A DNA stretch of 64,000 bases from Azotobacter salinestris (GCF_009363155.1 NZ_CP045303.1:1-64000); one strand, 5' to 3'. Positions 1 to 9,032 are shown, counted from the first letter of the stretch. Notes: generated by a model not told the origin, from the sequence alone. Program-made: numbers and translations.

Positions 1-390
1 GTGCATTGAGGACTTGCAGGTGGGGAATATGTCCTGGTCAGCCAAGGGCAGCGCCGAGCAGCCGGGAAAGCAGGTCAGGGCCAAACCTGGCCTGAACAAG
101 GCCATTCTCGACCAAGGCTGGTTCGAGTTCCGCCGCCAGTTGGACTACAAGCTGACATGGAACGGCGGCTGACTCATCGTCGTGCCGCCGCAGAACACGA
201 GCCGGACCTGTCCAGCCTGCAAGCATGTGTCGCGGACAGCCGGCAGACGCAAGCCAGGTCTGCGTGTGTGGAATGTGGTTTCGAGGAAAACGCCGATCTG
301 GTCGGCGCGATCAATGTGCTAAGGGCGGGATACGCCCGGCTCGCCTGTGAAGCGAACGGAGTTTCGCCCGCTCCCATAGGCTACAATCGC
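1..390 (+). pseudogene. 3' remnant of a TnpB (IS200/IS605 OrfB) gene
   Basis: Frame 2 from the window edge reads the C-terminal part of a TnpB RNA-guided nuclease: a QGWFEFRRQLDYK block, a stop (TGA at 170-172) where relatives have Trp, then in the same frame VPPQNTSRTCPACKHVS, the first half of the zinc finger. After about 235 the frame shifts, and CVECGFEENADLVGAINVLRAG follows, the second zinc-finger half plus the last catalytic Asp region. One nonsense change and one frameshift make it non-functional. The 5' part lies outside the window. Family assignment rests on the zinc finger and the conserved tail. Confidence 0.85.
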
Positions 391-1163
391 CGCATTCTCC
401 TCAAAGTTTCCCACCATGTCTCGCAAGAAGCTGCCCATCGGTATTCAGACCTTTCGCGAGATCCGCGAGGATGGCTGCTACTACGTCGACAAGACCGCAT
501 TTGCGCTGCAGTTGATCGAGGAAGGCAAGTACTACTTCCTGTCGCGGCCGCGACGTTTTGGCAAGAGCCTATTCATCGACACCCTGGCCGAGCTGTTCGC
601 CGGCAATGAGACGCTGTTTCGCGGGTTGGCGGCGCATGGTCAGTGGGACTGGAGCCGGCGTTATCCGGTGATTCGCATCAGCTTTGCTGATGGAGTGCTG
701 GATGACCGCCAGGCACTGGATGAGCGCATTGGTGAAATCCTGGCCGACAACGAGCGGGTACTGGATGTCCGTGGTGAGCACACGAGCATCGCCGGACGCT
801 TTGGCGAATTGATTCGGCTGGCGGCAGAGAAGCATGGCGAGCGGGTGGTAGCACTGATCGACGAGTACGACAAGCCGATTCTCGACAGCCTAACCCGACC
901 TGACGTGGCCCGCGAAGTACGCGACGGGCTGCGCAACCTCTACTCGGTGATCAAGGGACATGATGCTCACATCCGCTTCGCCATGCTCACTGGAGTGTCG
1001 AAGTTCAGCAAGGTCAGTTTGTTCTCCGGGCTCAACAACCTCAACGACATCACTCTGGACGGCCGCTACTCGGCGATCTGCGGCTATACCGACGAGGACG
1101 TCGCTACGGTGTTCGCACCAGAGCTGCCCGGGCTGGATCGTAATGAGATTCGCCAGTGGTACA

Positions 1164-2689
1164 CTTTCAATTACCCATAGCGGGAAGCGACGAGTAGTGC
1201 TCCCAGCTTGATGTCCATGAGACGGCACCAGCCTCGCCAGAGAACGACATTGCCGGGTGGCGGATCCGAGGCACGGGCGAGATAGCCGCCAAGCCTCGCA
1301 ATGTGAATCAGGTAGTCGGAAAGTGTCCTCGATGGAGGAGGTTGGCCGGTGGCGTCGATCATCCGGTCAAGCAGGCCAATTTCGTCCCGGGTCAAGGCAA
1401 TGCGGGGAGAGGCCTCGGGCTCGGTGCGGTTGAGCATGGTCATCCAGAACAGACGCCAGGCAATGATGCAGAACAAGGCTATGAGATTGACCAGACGCTC
1501 GGCCGTCCTGAGCCTGGCTTCCTCCGCACGGCAGCCGGATTTCAGGATCTTGTGGAACGACTCGATCTTCCAGCGCAGGGCATACCAGTCAAGCTTCTCG
1601 ATCGCCTCCTGCGGCGAGGTGACCGGCAAGTCGGTGATGAGTTGCCAGTCGATGGCCGGCCTGCCGCTCGGCTCCCCACGCTCCCGCGCCTGGATCACGG
1701 TCAGGTCGATGGCCGAATAACGTTTCTGCTTGCCGATCGGCGGTAGCACGTGGATACGACGATAACGAAGCTCGACGATGGCTCGGGTGGTTTTCCTGCC
1801 CTCTTCGACCAGGACGTCATGAAGTCCCTGGACGGCAACCTCGCTCATCTGGTCGGCAATCGTCTGTTTGCCGCTGCCGGCCAGGCGGTCGACACAGGTC
1901 CTGACAAGGAAATGGGTACCGGCAGAGCGTGCCGCACAGAAGAACTCATAGATATCGTTTTCCCGGTCCCCGACATGGACCAGCCGTGCCGGATCGCCGA
2001 GCAGCGCGGTAGCATCGCGCAGGTTTTCCAGCCAGCGGACGCTCTCCTTGTGCTCGATCGGCACGCGGGTCGGATTGATCCGGCGCTTGAGAGCCGTCAC
2101 TCCCCTGAACTTCGAGCGTGTCCAGAAGCGGATTGCGGCCAGTCCCAGGGGGAGCCCCTCCGGCGTGACGACCAGGCTGGAATGCATCAGCAGGCCACAG
2201 AGCGTATGCATGGGCCTGCGGCCATCGGTTTTCCGGCCGGGGATGGTGGTAAGCGTGCCGATCTGCTCGGGGTGCGCCCGCTTGTACGAAAACTCGGTCG
2301 TATCCTGAAGGACCAGCAGGGGACCGTCGACGGCAGCAGCGCGAATACGCGTCGACTGGAAATGCCCGGCCAGAATCCGCGCCTCGTCTACTGCCGTGTT
2401 GGAAAGGAAGCGGTAGGCCGCCTTGGTATTCGCCCAGTCCTGGCAGGCCAGCGGGATGGGTTCTCCCACGGCATTCGCCATTTGCAGCAGCAGCTTGCGC
2501 AGCCGCCGGCCAAGGCGTTCGTCCCGGAACGTCGAGCCGGCGAGTTCCTGTTCAATCCAGGAGGCGTCAGCCAAAACAGAGCGGTCCATGGGACACCTCG
2601 GCTATGCGTTTCGGTGCCTCCAATGAATCATGTGGCGGCCTCTTGTCACAAGCTCATATGGACCGGTCGCAGATATGGGTAATTGAAAG
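1164..2689 (-). mobile_element. IS4-family (Tn5-type) insertion sequence, complete
   Basis: The ends are inverted repeats starting CTTTCAATTACCCATA at 1164 and at the complement of 2689. It is flanked by an exact 9-bp duplication AGTGGTACA at 1155-1163 and 2690-2698, the length expected for Tn5-type IS4 elements. The 1526-bp element carries one transposase gene on the minus strand. Exact target copies and an intact transposase suggest recent insertion (inference). Confidence 0.95.
1171..2589 (-). CDS. IS4-family transposase (Tn5 type)
   Basis: 472 residues, normal for the family. The N-terminus (ASWIEQELAGSTFRDERLGRR) matches the Tn5-type DNA-binding domain. Catalytic DDE residues are visible as the Asp in LVLQDTTEF (about residue 95), the Asp in HVGDRENDIYEF (about 205) and the Glu in the Y-(2)-R-(3)-E-(6)-K signature YALRWKIESFHKILK (about 335). 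The frame is intact and fills the element from close to its left inverted repeat. Its stop lies within the IS end, which is typical. It acts in trans on its own ends by cut and paste. Confidence 0.95.
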   Translation of the reverse strand: MDRSVLADASWIEQELAGSTFRDERLGRRLRKLLLQMANAVGEPIPLACQDWANTKAAYRFLSNTAVDEARILAGHFQSTRIRAAAVDGPLLVLQDTTEFSYKRAHPEQIGTLTTIPGRKTDGRRPMHTLCGLLMHSSLVVTPEGLPLGLAAIRFWTRSKFRGVTALKRRINPTRVPIEHKESVRWLENLRDATALLGDPARLVHVGDRENDIYEFFCAARSAGTHFLVRTCVDRLAGSGKQTIADQMSEVAVQGLHDVLVEEGRKTTRAIVELRYRRIHVLPPIGKQKRYSAIDLTVIQARERGEPSGRPAIDWQLITDLPVTSPQEAIEKLDWYALRWKIESFHKILKSGCRAEEARLRTAERLVNLIALFCIIAWRLFWMTMLNRTEPEASPRIALTRDEIGLLDRMIDATGQPPPSRTLSDYLIHIARLGGYLARASDPPPGNVVLWRGWCRLMDIKLGALLVASRYG

Positions 2690-3769
2690 AGTGGTACAAC
2701 GGTTACAACTGGGCGGGCACGTCCGTGTACAACCCGTTCGATCTGCTATTGCTATTCCAGAAGCGCGAGTTTCGTCCGTACTGGTTCGAGACGGGCACGC
2801 CGCCCTTCCTAATCGATCTGCTTACCCGGCGCCAGGCTTGGTTGCCGGAGCTGGGGCAACTGGAAACCGATGCCGAGCTGTTGTCGACCTTCGAAGTGGA
2901 CAACATCGCTACCGAGGCGCTGATGTTCCAGGCGGGGTATCTGACCATCGACGAAGAGATCAACCTCGATGGCAACTGGTTCTACCGCCTACGCTATCCG
3001 AATCGCGAGGTGTTCCAGAGTTTGCACGCCAGCCTGCTGAACGCCTGGACACCGCAGGGGCAGCCGGTCACTCGCCAACGCATGTCGCTCTACCGTCTGC
3101 TGCTGGCCAATGACTTCAGCGGATTGCAGGCGCTGTTCACCGCCTTCTTCGCTGGCATCCCTCACGACTGGTACCGCAATAATCCCATTGCCCAATACGA
3201 GGGCTACTACGCCAGCGTGTTCTACAGCCATTTCGCTGCGCTGGGGCTGGATGTGCGTTTGGAAGATGCAACCAGCCACGGGCGCATCGATATGGCCGTG
3301 CTGTTCAACGGTCAGGTCTACTTGTTCGAGTTCAAGGTGGTGGAGCTGGTGCCCGAAGGCAAGGCACTGCAGCAGATCCGCGAGCGCGGTTATGCCGAGA
3401 AGTATCGTGCGCGCGGCGAACCGATCCACCTGATCGGCGTGGAGTTCAGTCGTGAACGTCGGAGTGTGGTGGGGTTCGAGGTAGAGCGGGGCTACTGACC
3501 AGGATATTTCCTGGTCAGCGAGCGTTTTGATTGACCCCTTTCTGAAAATGAACAGAAGTCCCTGCGGAGAGACTTCTCCCCGTTGGACAGCCGGGGCTAC
3601 TTCAAAACGCAGGGCAACTTCCCGTAAATAGCGTTTCCGGCATGACGGCTTCAATAAGGCCGTTCATGCCGGGACCGTCAAACGGAGAGAAATATATTTT
3701 CCGGATTATCAGTTCCCGGCCGGTGTTCGTTCGAAGCAGAGCGCGCGCTGCTGGCTAGCCGAGACCCGC

Positions 3770-4126
3770 TCAGTTCACAAACCAGCGCCCGAAGCGATAC
3801 ACGGCATAAACCGACAGGATATTTCCTGCGAGCAGGACCTCGGAACTTTCCAGCCAGACGGAAAGTTTGAGTACGATGCCGAACAGCAACGCGAACAGGA
3901 TCAGCGTCAGCGGAATGCTCAGCAGTTTCATGAAGAGACTGCCGCGCAGCGGACTGGGCTCCTCCAGTTCGTCCCAGCATTCGGACAGACAGAACGGACA
4001 ACAATTGGAGATGGGTTTTCCGCCGCCGATTCTCCATCCATTAACGCCTGGGAGACCACGGCTATAAATGACGCGTGGCACCATCCAGCGATTACAACGC
4101 CTGCACAATACAGAACTGCCTGCCAT
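3770..4126 (-). CDS. Small zinc-ribbon membrane protein
   Basis: 118 residues. The N-terminal half holds two Cys pairs, LCRRCNRW (residues 7-12) and NCCPFCLSEC (about 41-50), spaced as in a zinc ribbon. The C-terminal half has one strongly hydrophobic segment (FMKLLSIPLTLILFALLFGIV, about 65-85) and a second weaker one. The codon pattern is high-GC and the frame is free of stops, but no specific family is recognised. It points away from the AAA gene and sits alone. Function unknown; it could be a degraded or species-specific gene. Confidence 0.5.
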   Translation of the reverse strand: MAGSSVLCRRCNRWMVPRVIYSRGLPGVNGWRIGGGKPISNCCPFCLSECWDELEEPSPLRGSLFMKLLSIPLTLILFALLFGIVLKLSVWLESSEVLLAGNILSVYAVYRFGRWFVN

Positions 4127-4197
4127 ATCTTTTCTCCTGACGGGTCTTTCTGGGGAGTGGACGCCCCACTCCTCATTGAGGCTCTCATCCCTTGGGC

Positions 4198-4302
4198 AAA
4201 ACCCAAGCCGGGGCCTTGGCGCTTTGCACAGGCTCGCACCGACGCCGGCTTCCGTTCTCGGGAGGCCACGGCGCAGAAACCTATGCCGGCGGACTTGGGT
4301 TT
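4198..4302 (+). other. Possible structured 5' leader
   Basis: A perfect 9-bp outer stem, AAACCCAAG (4199-4207) with CTTGGGTTT (4294-4302), encloses about 86 nt that contain further GC-rich complementary stretches (GCCGG/CCGGC and GGCGC/GCGC type pairs). It ends about 50 nt before the start of the membrane-protein gene at 4354. I matched it to no riboswitch class by eye. It could be a cis-regulatory RNA, a remnant hairpin, or chance. Confidence 0.3.
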
Positions 4303-4353
4303 CCGGGCAGCGGTGTTACCCAGGAGGAGCATCTCAACCCAAGGAGGCTGTTC

Positions 4354-4689
4354 ATGAATCCATTACCCCTGCGCGCCGAGGCGATCGGCCTGATCCTGTT
4401 CGCGTTTCTCCCTCTGGTCATGCTGCTGGTGGGCGGATACGCCGTCTGGGAGTGGTGGTACCTCGACCGCTTGCCGGCCGGAGAGGCCGCCGTCTATGGC
4501 ATGGCCGAACGCCTGACGCCCGGTGTGCTGGCCGTCGTGGTGTTTGCCCTGTGGATGGGAGGGCTCCTGGCTTCCGTCGGCTGGGCCCTGGCCCTCCGGG
4601 TCATTGCCCGCTACCGCTGGCCGTTCGGCGCTTCCTGCGCCCTGCTGCTCGGTATTCTGTGGGTGACCCGCCAGACGCTGGCCCTGTGA
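4354..4689 (+). CDS. Small integral membrane protein, unknown function
   Basis: 111 residues. The ATG at 4354 follows a strong ribosome site AAGGAGG (4341-4347) at a spacing of 6, which decides the start. Three hydrophobic segments are visible: about residues 9-28 (GLILFAFLPLVMLLVGGYAV), 48-72 (LTPGVLAVVVFALWMGGLLASVG) and 88-105 (FGASCALLLGILWVTRQ). No catalytic motif is seen. It heads a possible operon with 4936-5244 and the HU-like gene. Such sets occur on integrative elements, but I recognise no family. Confidence 0.65.
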   Translation: MNPLPLRAEAIGLILFAFLPLVMLLVGGYAVWEWWYLDRLPAGEAAVYGMAERLTPGVLAVVVFALWMGGLLASVGWALALRVIARYRWPFGASCALLLGILWVTRQTLAL

Positions 4690-4935
4690 GGACAAGGGGG
4701 CCGCCCCGATGCGGTGGCTCCCTTCGACAGCCCCTCGCCCCTGGCTGGCCACCGACGGCTTTCTCCCGGGCGACTGTTCCGCCGCGGGGGCTTGCGGTCG
4801 CCCAGAGTTACCGCGGGGGAGACCGGGCCGTCCGATCCCACGCTGGCGGCTCTGGAGGAGAAACGGCCTGGCGAAAGCGAATCGACCCAGGCTGTCTAGA
4901 CTGCCTCTTGGCGCCCGGAGGTGGACTCCGGGATA

Positions 4936-5244
4936 ATGCGTGGCTTCAAGACACGCTGTAACGGATACGCCCGCTTGGATACGAAACAGCTTCTCGAAGC
5001 CGAAATACGCGAAGCCCTGGGATTGGCACCGGCAAAACCCGCGCCCACCAAACCTAAACAGCGCCCCTCCTACATCCAGGTGGAACTGAGTGTTCGCAAG
5101 CCCAGCGGCGGCCCCGCCTTTCGCTTCGAGCACCAGTCCCGCTCGCTCAGCACGCTGGAGGCCCAGCTCGAGGCCGAAAAGATCGTGCGCCAGAAGGGCT
5201 GGGAAGTCTGGGCCGTGCTGGACGTACGTCAGGTCTCCGAATAA
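4936..5244 (+). CDS. Hypothetical protein, unknown family
   Basis: About 102 residues from ATG 4936 (a GTG at 4921 is the alternative; GGAGGT at 4917-4922 lies too close to that GTG and rather far from the ATG, so the start is uncertain). The N-terminus is basic, followed by a helical stretch [14 protein letters not shown], a Pro/Lys-rich linker and a C-terminal segment ending [19 protein letters not shown]. The composition suggests a small cytoplasmic, perhaps nucleic-acid-associated protein. It sits 50 bp before the HU-like gene, same strand. Confidence 0.5.
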   Translation: MRGFKTRCNGYARLDTKQLLEAEIREALGLAPAKPAPTKPKQRPSYIQVELSVRKPSGGPAFRFEHQSRSLSTLEAQLEAEKIVRQKGWEVWAVLDVRQVSE

Positions 5245-5293
5245 TCCCACGGCCTGGGCTTCAGGCCTTCACCTCCCCGCCATGGAACATGCC

Positions 5294-5590
5294 ATGAACA
5301 AAGCCGAGCTCATCGACGCCATCTCGACCGCCACCGACCTGCCCAAAGCCACGGCTGCCCGCGCGCTGGACGCTTTCACCGCCAGCGTTACCACGGCCCT
5401 GCAACAGGGGGACGACGTGTCCCTGGTGGGCTTCGGCACCTTCACCGTGAAGGCGCGTGCCGCTCGCGAAGGGCGCAATCCGCAGACCGGGGCCGCGCTC
5501 CAGATTGCGGCTGCCAAGCTGCCAGGCTTCAAGCCGGGCAAGGGCCTGAAAGATGCCGTGAATCAGGAAGGGTCCGGGACGGCCGTCTGA
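5294..5590 (+). CDS. HU/IHF-family DNA-binding protein
   Basis: 98 residues, the usual HU length. It begins [22 protein letters not shown], with the helical N-terminal dimerisation domain, and carries the diagnostic [21 protein letters not shown] beta-arm region at about residues 46-66. The C-terminal tail ([12 protein letters not shown]) is also typical. It would bend or bind DNA as a dimer. An ATG 12 bp upstream in frame (5282) is an alternative start. This copy is divergent from housekeeping HupB and lies in an accessory region, so it may serve a mobile element (inference). Confidence 0.9.
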   Translation: MNKAELIDAISTATDLPKATAARALDAFTASVTTALQQGDDVSLVGFGTFTVKARAAREGRNPQTGAALQIAAAKLPGFKPGKGLKDAVNQEGSGTAV

Positions 5591-5914
5591 GACCTGCGGC
5601 ACGCTGCCGGAGGAACAAGGTGTGGTGCCGGAAAACGCAAGGCCGAGCAAAACCGGGGTCCGGACGGTAGGCAGACCCCGATCCAGTGCAGGAAGGCATA
5701 TTGCCCAGCGAGCAGCGGCTCGAGGAGAAGATCGTCAGCGCGCCGCGTTGACGGTCGGATGAAGGGCTGCCGAGTGGTCGCCAGGAAAACACCGGCACTT
5801 GCTCGAGCGCTAACTGCGAAGCTTTTTGAGATCGTCTGCTCTGCCACGGGCGGATCCGCAATGGCATTGATCTCGCTGCCTAGCGTCAAACCGGGCTGGC
5901 GATAGCAGCCATTA
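5591..5914. other. Gap without recognisable gene
   Basis: Between the HU-like gene and the IS630 copy I see only short, overlapping open frames with no family motif. The stretch may be decayed coding DNA into which IS630 inserted. No terminator with a T-run was identified. Confidence 0.4.
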
Positions 5915-7015
5915 CTAAGTTTCTCGAAAGTATTGTCATATTGAGAGACAATACGCCCATGAAATGCAAACGAAACTCCGACGGTCGGGCAATCGACCAC
6001 CATTCCCTCCAGGTCATGCGTCAGCAGGCGATCAAGGCGGTCCGCGAGGGGCAGACCGTCCAAAGCGTGGCGGCCGCCTTCGGCGTCAATATCCGCAGCG
6101 TCTTCCGCTGGCTGGCCGACTTCGCCAATGGCGGACAGAACGCCCTGCTCGCCAAGCCGGTTCCCGGACGTCCCCCCAGGATCAGTGCCGAGGAAATGCG
6201 CTGGCTGGCACAGGCCGTTCGGGACCACTCGCCGCTGCAATACCGCTTCGAATTCGGCCTGTGGACCCTGTCGCTGATCGCCGAACTGATCCGCCGCCAG
6301 TTCGGCAAGACGCTGTCGCTGTCCGCCGTGAGCCGAGTCATGAAGCTGCTCGGCTTCAACCGCGCAAAAGCCCTTGTATCGCGCCTGGCAGCAGGATGCG
6401 GCGCTGGTGCGCCAGTGGGAAAGCGAGACCTACCCGGCGATCCGCGCCGAGGCCCGCGCGGCGGGGGCAAGGATCTACTTCGCGGACGAGTCGGGCCTGC
6501 GCTCCGACTACCATGCCGGCACGACCTGGGCACCGCAGGGGGAAACGCCGGTGGTCGAGGTGACCGGCCGACGCTTCTCGGTGAACAGGCTGTCGGCAGT
6601 CGGGACGCGCGGCGAGTTCCGCTTCATGCTGCACGACGGGACGGTGACGGCCAGCGTGTTCCGCGAGTTTCTCAAGCGCCTGCTGATCGGTGCCGAGCAG
6701 CCGGTCTTCGTGATCGTCGATGGCCATCCGGTGCACAAGGCCCGGCTGGTCAGGGCGTTCGTCGAAGAACAGGCGGGGCGCCTGAAGCTCTTCTATCTGC
6801 CCCCGTACTCGCCACAGCTGAACCCGGACGAACAGGTCTGGGGGCACGTCAAGCGCAGTGTGTCCAGGCGTCTTGTGCAGAACCGGGAAGAAATGAAGAA
6901 GCTGGCCCTGGGCGCACTGCGCAGAGTCCAGAAGTTGCCGGAGCTGGTGAAATCGTTTTTCCGCCACCCAGACTGCCAATATACAGCGGCATGACATTAC
7001 TTTTAAAAAGATTAG
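5915..7015 (+). mobile_element. IS630-family element, copy A
   Basis: The 1101-bp element runs from CTAAGTTT (5915) to GATTAG (7015) and is flanked by TA on both sides (5913-5914, 7016-7017), the IS630 target. It is nearly identical to copy B at 46605-47698 in the opposite orientation. The transposase is frameshifted here. Confidence 0.9.
5959..6994 (+). pseudogene. IS630-family transposase, frameshifted (copy A)
   Basis: The first frame (5959 to about 6356) encodes the helix-turn-helix part (QSVAAAFGVNIRSVFRWL and the PGRPPRIS linker). The second frame (from about 6365) holds the DDE domain: YFADESGLRSDYHAG, FVIVDGHPVHKA and LPPYSPQLNPDEQVWGHVK. Comparison with copy B shows one extra base near 6356-6362 (CTTCAACC against CTTCACC). 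Copy B reads through this point in one frame, so this is damage rather than programmed frameshifting. Without the insertion the protein would be about 345 residues. Confidence 0.9.
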
Positions 7016-7018
7016 TAA

Positions 7019-7059
7019 ATGGTGTAATTTCAACCATCAAGTGGATGAAATTACACCAT
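7019..7059 (+). promoter_or_regulatory. 14-bp inverted repeat overlapping a start codon
   Basis: ATGGTGTAATTTCA (7019-7032) and TGAAATTACACCAT (7046-7059) are perfect inverted repeats with a 13-nt spacer. The right arm covers the AT of the ATG at 7058. Position and symmetry suggest an operator or translational-control hairpin for the DUF4143 ATPase gene. The adjacent IS630 stops only 3 bp upstream, so any native promoter is displaced (inference). Confidence 0.5.
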
Positions 7060-8276
7060 GTATCTGCGCAGCATCCGCCCATTCCTTCTCGAAGCGCTCG
7101 AGGAGGCTCCCGTCGTGCTGGTCAATGGCGCCCGCCAGACCGGCAAGAGCACGCTGATCCAGGATCTTGGCCGGGAGGCCGCGTACTACACCTTTGACGA
7201 TCCGGCGGTCCTGGCGGCCGTGCAGGCCGACCCCTTCGGCTTCATCAATGCGTTGAAGGGGCCGGTCTGCCTCGATGAAGTGCAACGCGCCCCCGGGGTT
7301 TTCCTGGCGATCAAGGCGGCCGTGGACCGTGAGCGCACGCCTGGACGTTTCCTGCTGACGGGGTCGGCCAATGTGCTGCTGCTGCCGCAGATCGCCGATT
7401 CCCTGGCCGGGCGCATGGAGGTGCTGAACCTCTGGCCGCTGGCCCAGAGCGAGATCGCCGGCCAGCCGACCCGGCTGATCGAGGGCCTGTTCAGCGGAGA
7501 GCTGCCGTTTCGAGCGCAACGACTTCATCCAGCGCCTGAACCGCGGTGGCTATCCGGAGGTGCTGACACGCTCCAGCGAGCGGCGCCGGGAGGCCTGGTT
7601 CGAAAGCTATCTGCACACGATCTTGCTGCGCGATGTGCGCGACTTGGCCCAGATCGATGGGCTGACCGAGCTGCCGCGGCTGATGCAGGTCCTGGCCGCC
7701 CGCAGTGGTGGGCTGCTGAATGCCGCCGAGCTGTCACGCTCGACCGGCATTCCCCAGACCACCCTCAAGCGCTATCTCACCCTGCTGGAGACCCTGTTCC
7801 TGGTCCGCCTGGTGCCGGCGTGGTCCTCCCATCTTGGCAAGCGACTCCAGAAGTCGCCCAAGCTGTTTGTCACGGACTATGGCCTGATGGCCCACCTGCA
7901 GGGCCTGAGCCAGGCGGGCATGGAGGCGGCGCTGGGACTGCCGGGCGATCTGGTGGAGGCCTTCGTGCATGCCGAGCTGGTCAAGCACCAGGGCTGGTCG
8001 GACATGCGCACCCAGCTGATGCACTACCGCACCTCCACCGGCGTCGAGGTGGACTTCGTGCTGGAAAACCGGCGGGGTGAGCTGCTCGGTATCGAGGTGA
8101 AGGCGGCCGCCACTATCAGCGGCAAGGACTTCAACGGTCTGCGCCACTTGCGCGAAACCACCCCCCAGCAGTTCAGGCTCGGGATCGTGCTCTACACCGG
8201 CGAGCGGACGGTGCGCTTCGACGAGCAACTGGTGGCGGTTCCCCTGGCGGTGTTCTGGAGCCGTCTCTCACGCTGA
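7058..8276 (+). pseudogene. AAA ATPase with DUF4143 domain, frameshifted
   Basis: The N-terminal frame carries an AAA_14-type ATPase: VVLVNGARQTGKSTLIQDL (Walker A, about residues 19-36), VCLDEVQ as Walker B (about 69-75) and FLLTGSAN as sensor 1 (about 98-105). At about 7508-7510 the frame is lost. The second frame (FERNDFIQRLNRGGYPEVL onward) holds the DUF4143 PD-(D/E)XK-like C-terminal domain, including TSTGVEVDFVLENRRGELLGIEVKA. Restored length would be about 406 residues, normal for the family. The role of these ATPases is unsettled; many are mobile or TA-linked. Sequencing error cannot be excluded, but the setting favours decay. Confidence 0.85.
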
Positions 8277-8431
8277 AAGCGGTATGGCACTGAGTACCCA
8301 ACAACGTGACAGTGCCTGTCCGTGAATCTCGACTTCTTCATCTGTAGAACGCCCTCAACGAGAAAATTCTACTTCTGATCCCTCCGGATTTTCGGGGGGA
8401 TTACCTCGGTATTTCTGCTTGATATGATACA

Positions 8432-8449
8432 TTGAATACATGCATTCAA
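8432..8449 (+). promoter_or_regulatory. Palindromic operator candidate for the RelBE-type module
   Basis: TTGAATACATGCATTCAA is an 18-bp near-perfect palindrome (one mismatched pair), just downstream of a -10-like TATGAT (8423-8428) and 13 bp before the antitoxin ATG. Antitoxins with ribbon-helix-helix domains usually bind such sites to repress their own operon. Confidence 0.45.
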
Positions 8450-8462
8450 AAGAGGCCGATCC

Positions 8463-8690
8463 ATGCCAACTTCAATCCGATTGGCTCCCGAAATCGAGCA
8501 GCGCCTAGACTTCCTGGCCGCCAACACCGGGCGCACCAAAGCGTACTACCTGCGCGAAATCATCGAGCGTGGTCTGGACGAGATGGAGGACTACTACCTC
8601 GCAGCCGAAGTGCTGGAGCGTGTCCGCAAGGGACAGGAGCAGGTGCATTCGTCGGCGGACGTAAGGAAAGACCTTGGCCTGGACGATTGA
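8463..8690 (+). CDS. RelB-type antitoxin (ribbon-helix-helix)
   Basis: 75 residues. MPTSIRLAPEIEQRLDFLAA is a classical RHH strand-helix start (the strand binds DNA, the helices dimerise), followed by AYYLREIIERGLDEMEDYYLA and a C-terminal toxin-binding tail ending in DVRKDLGLDD. This matches RelB/DUF6290-type antitoxins encoded before RelE-like toxins. It overlaps the toxin gene by 17 nt, implying translational coupling. The palindrome at 8432-8449 is its likely operator. Confidence 0.88.
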   Translation: MPTSIRLAPEIEQRLDFLAANTGRTKAYYLREIIERGLDEMEDYYLAAEVLERVRKGQEQVHSSADVRKDLGLDD

Positions 8691-8940
8691 CTACACCCAG
8701 ACGGCTCTCAACCAGCTACGCAAGCTCGACAAGCAATCCGCCCGGCTCATCCTCGACTTCATGGATGAGCAGGTCGCCCTGCGCGAAGATCCACGCAGTA
8801 CCGGGAAGGCGCTCACCGGCCCATTGGGTGGGCTGTGGCGCTACCGGGTGGGCGACTTCCGGGTGATTTGCGAGATCCAGGATGGCGCGCTGCGTGTCCT
8901 CGTGCTGGAGCTTGGCAATCGGCGCGAGGTGTATCGCTAG
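8674..8940 (+). CDS. RelE/ParE-superfamily toxin
   Basis: 88 residues from a TTG start at 8674 inside the antitoxin gene. WTIDYTQTALNQLRKLDKQSARLILDFMDE followed by GGLWRYRVGDFRVICEIQDGALRVLVLELGNRREVYR is the RelE fold, with the conserved RxxxGDYR-like core (RYRVGDFRVI) and a C-terminal basic NRREVYR. RelE members cleave mRNA at the ribosome; close relatives of this subgroup are annotated as such. Full length and apparently intact. Confidence 0.9.
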   Translation: MAWTIDYTQTALNQLRKLDKQSARLILDFMDEQVALREDPRSTGKALTGPLGGLWRYRVGDFRVICEIQDGALRVLVLELGNRREVYR

Positions 8941-8959
8941 GTCTGGCCCGGCTTCTCCC

Positions 8960-8977
8960 TGTAAGCCATCGCCTACA
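8960..8977 (+). promoter_or_regulatory. GacA-type upstream activating site
   Basis: TGTAAG-CCATCG-CCTACA matches the pseudomonad GacA box TGTAAG-N6-CTTACA in 11 of the 12 conserved positions. It lies about 70 bp upstream of the rsmZ-like RNA, as it does for rsmY/rsmZ genes. This fixes the interpretation of the RNA as Gac-controlled (inference from family knowledge). Confidence 0.75.
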
Positions 8978-9032
8978 GCAGATCGGGCGTTCACCCAATA
9001 GGCGCACAACGGCCAGCGGCGTAGAGTGACTT

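Larger units (their letters stand above)
416..3498 (+). pseudogene. AAA-ATPase-like / PD-(D/E)XK nuclease-like gene split by an IS4 element
   Basis: The two exon-like parts are 416-1163 and 2699-3498. Joined, with one copy of the 9-bp target duplication removed, they give one frame of 515 residues. The N-terminal part has the AAA-ATPase-like fold of the DUF1703-associated family: the YYVDKTAF start, FLSRPRRFGKS as a P-loop-like motif at about residue 45, and a Walker B-like VVALIDEYDKPI at about 145. The C-terminal part carries the PD-(D/E)XK-like core (GRIDMAVLF, then YLFEFKV, with DAT and E/K residues). Such genes are common, mobile and often multicopy; their substrate is not established. 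The insertion falls inside the codons for Q-W-Y of EIRQWYNGYNW. As it stands only a 249-residue N-terminal piece could be made. Confidence 0.85.

Noticed and set aside
3498..3520. Terminator after the AAA-ATPase/nuclease gene
   Set aside because: GACCAGGA-TATT-TCCTGGTC forms a good stem, but no T-run follows, so intrinsic termination is not supported.
4709..4936. Small gene between the membrane protein and the 4936 gene
   Set aside because: The frames are Arg/Pro/Trp-rich with no ribosome site, as expected of shadow frames in GC-rich DNA.
5959..6994. Programmed frameshift in IS630 copy A
   Set aside because: Copy B has a single frame through the same point, differing by one base, so mutation is the simpler explanation.
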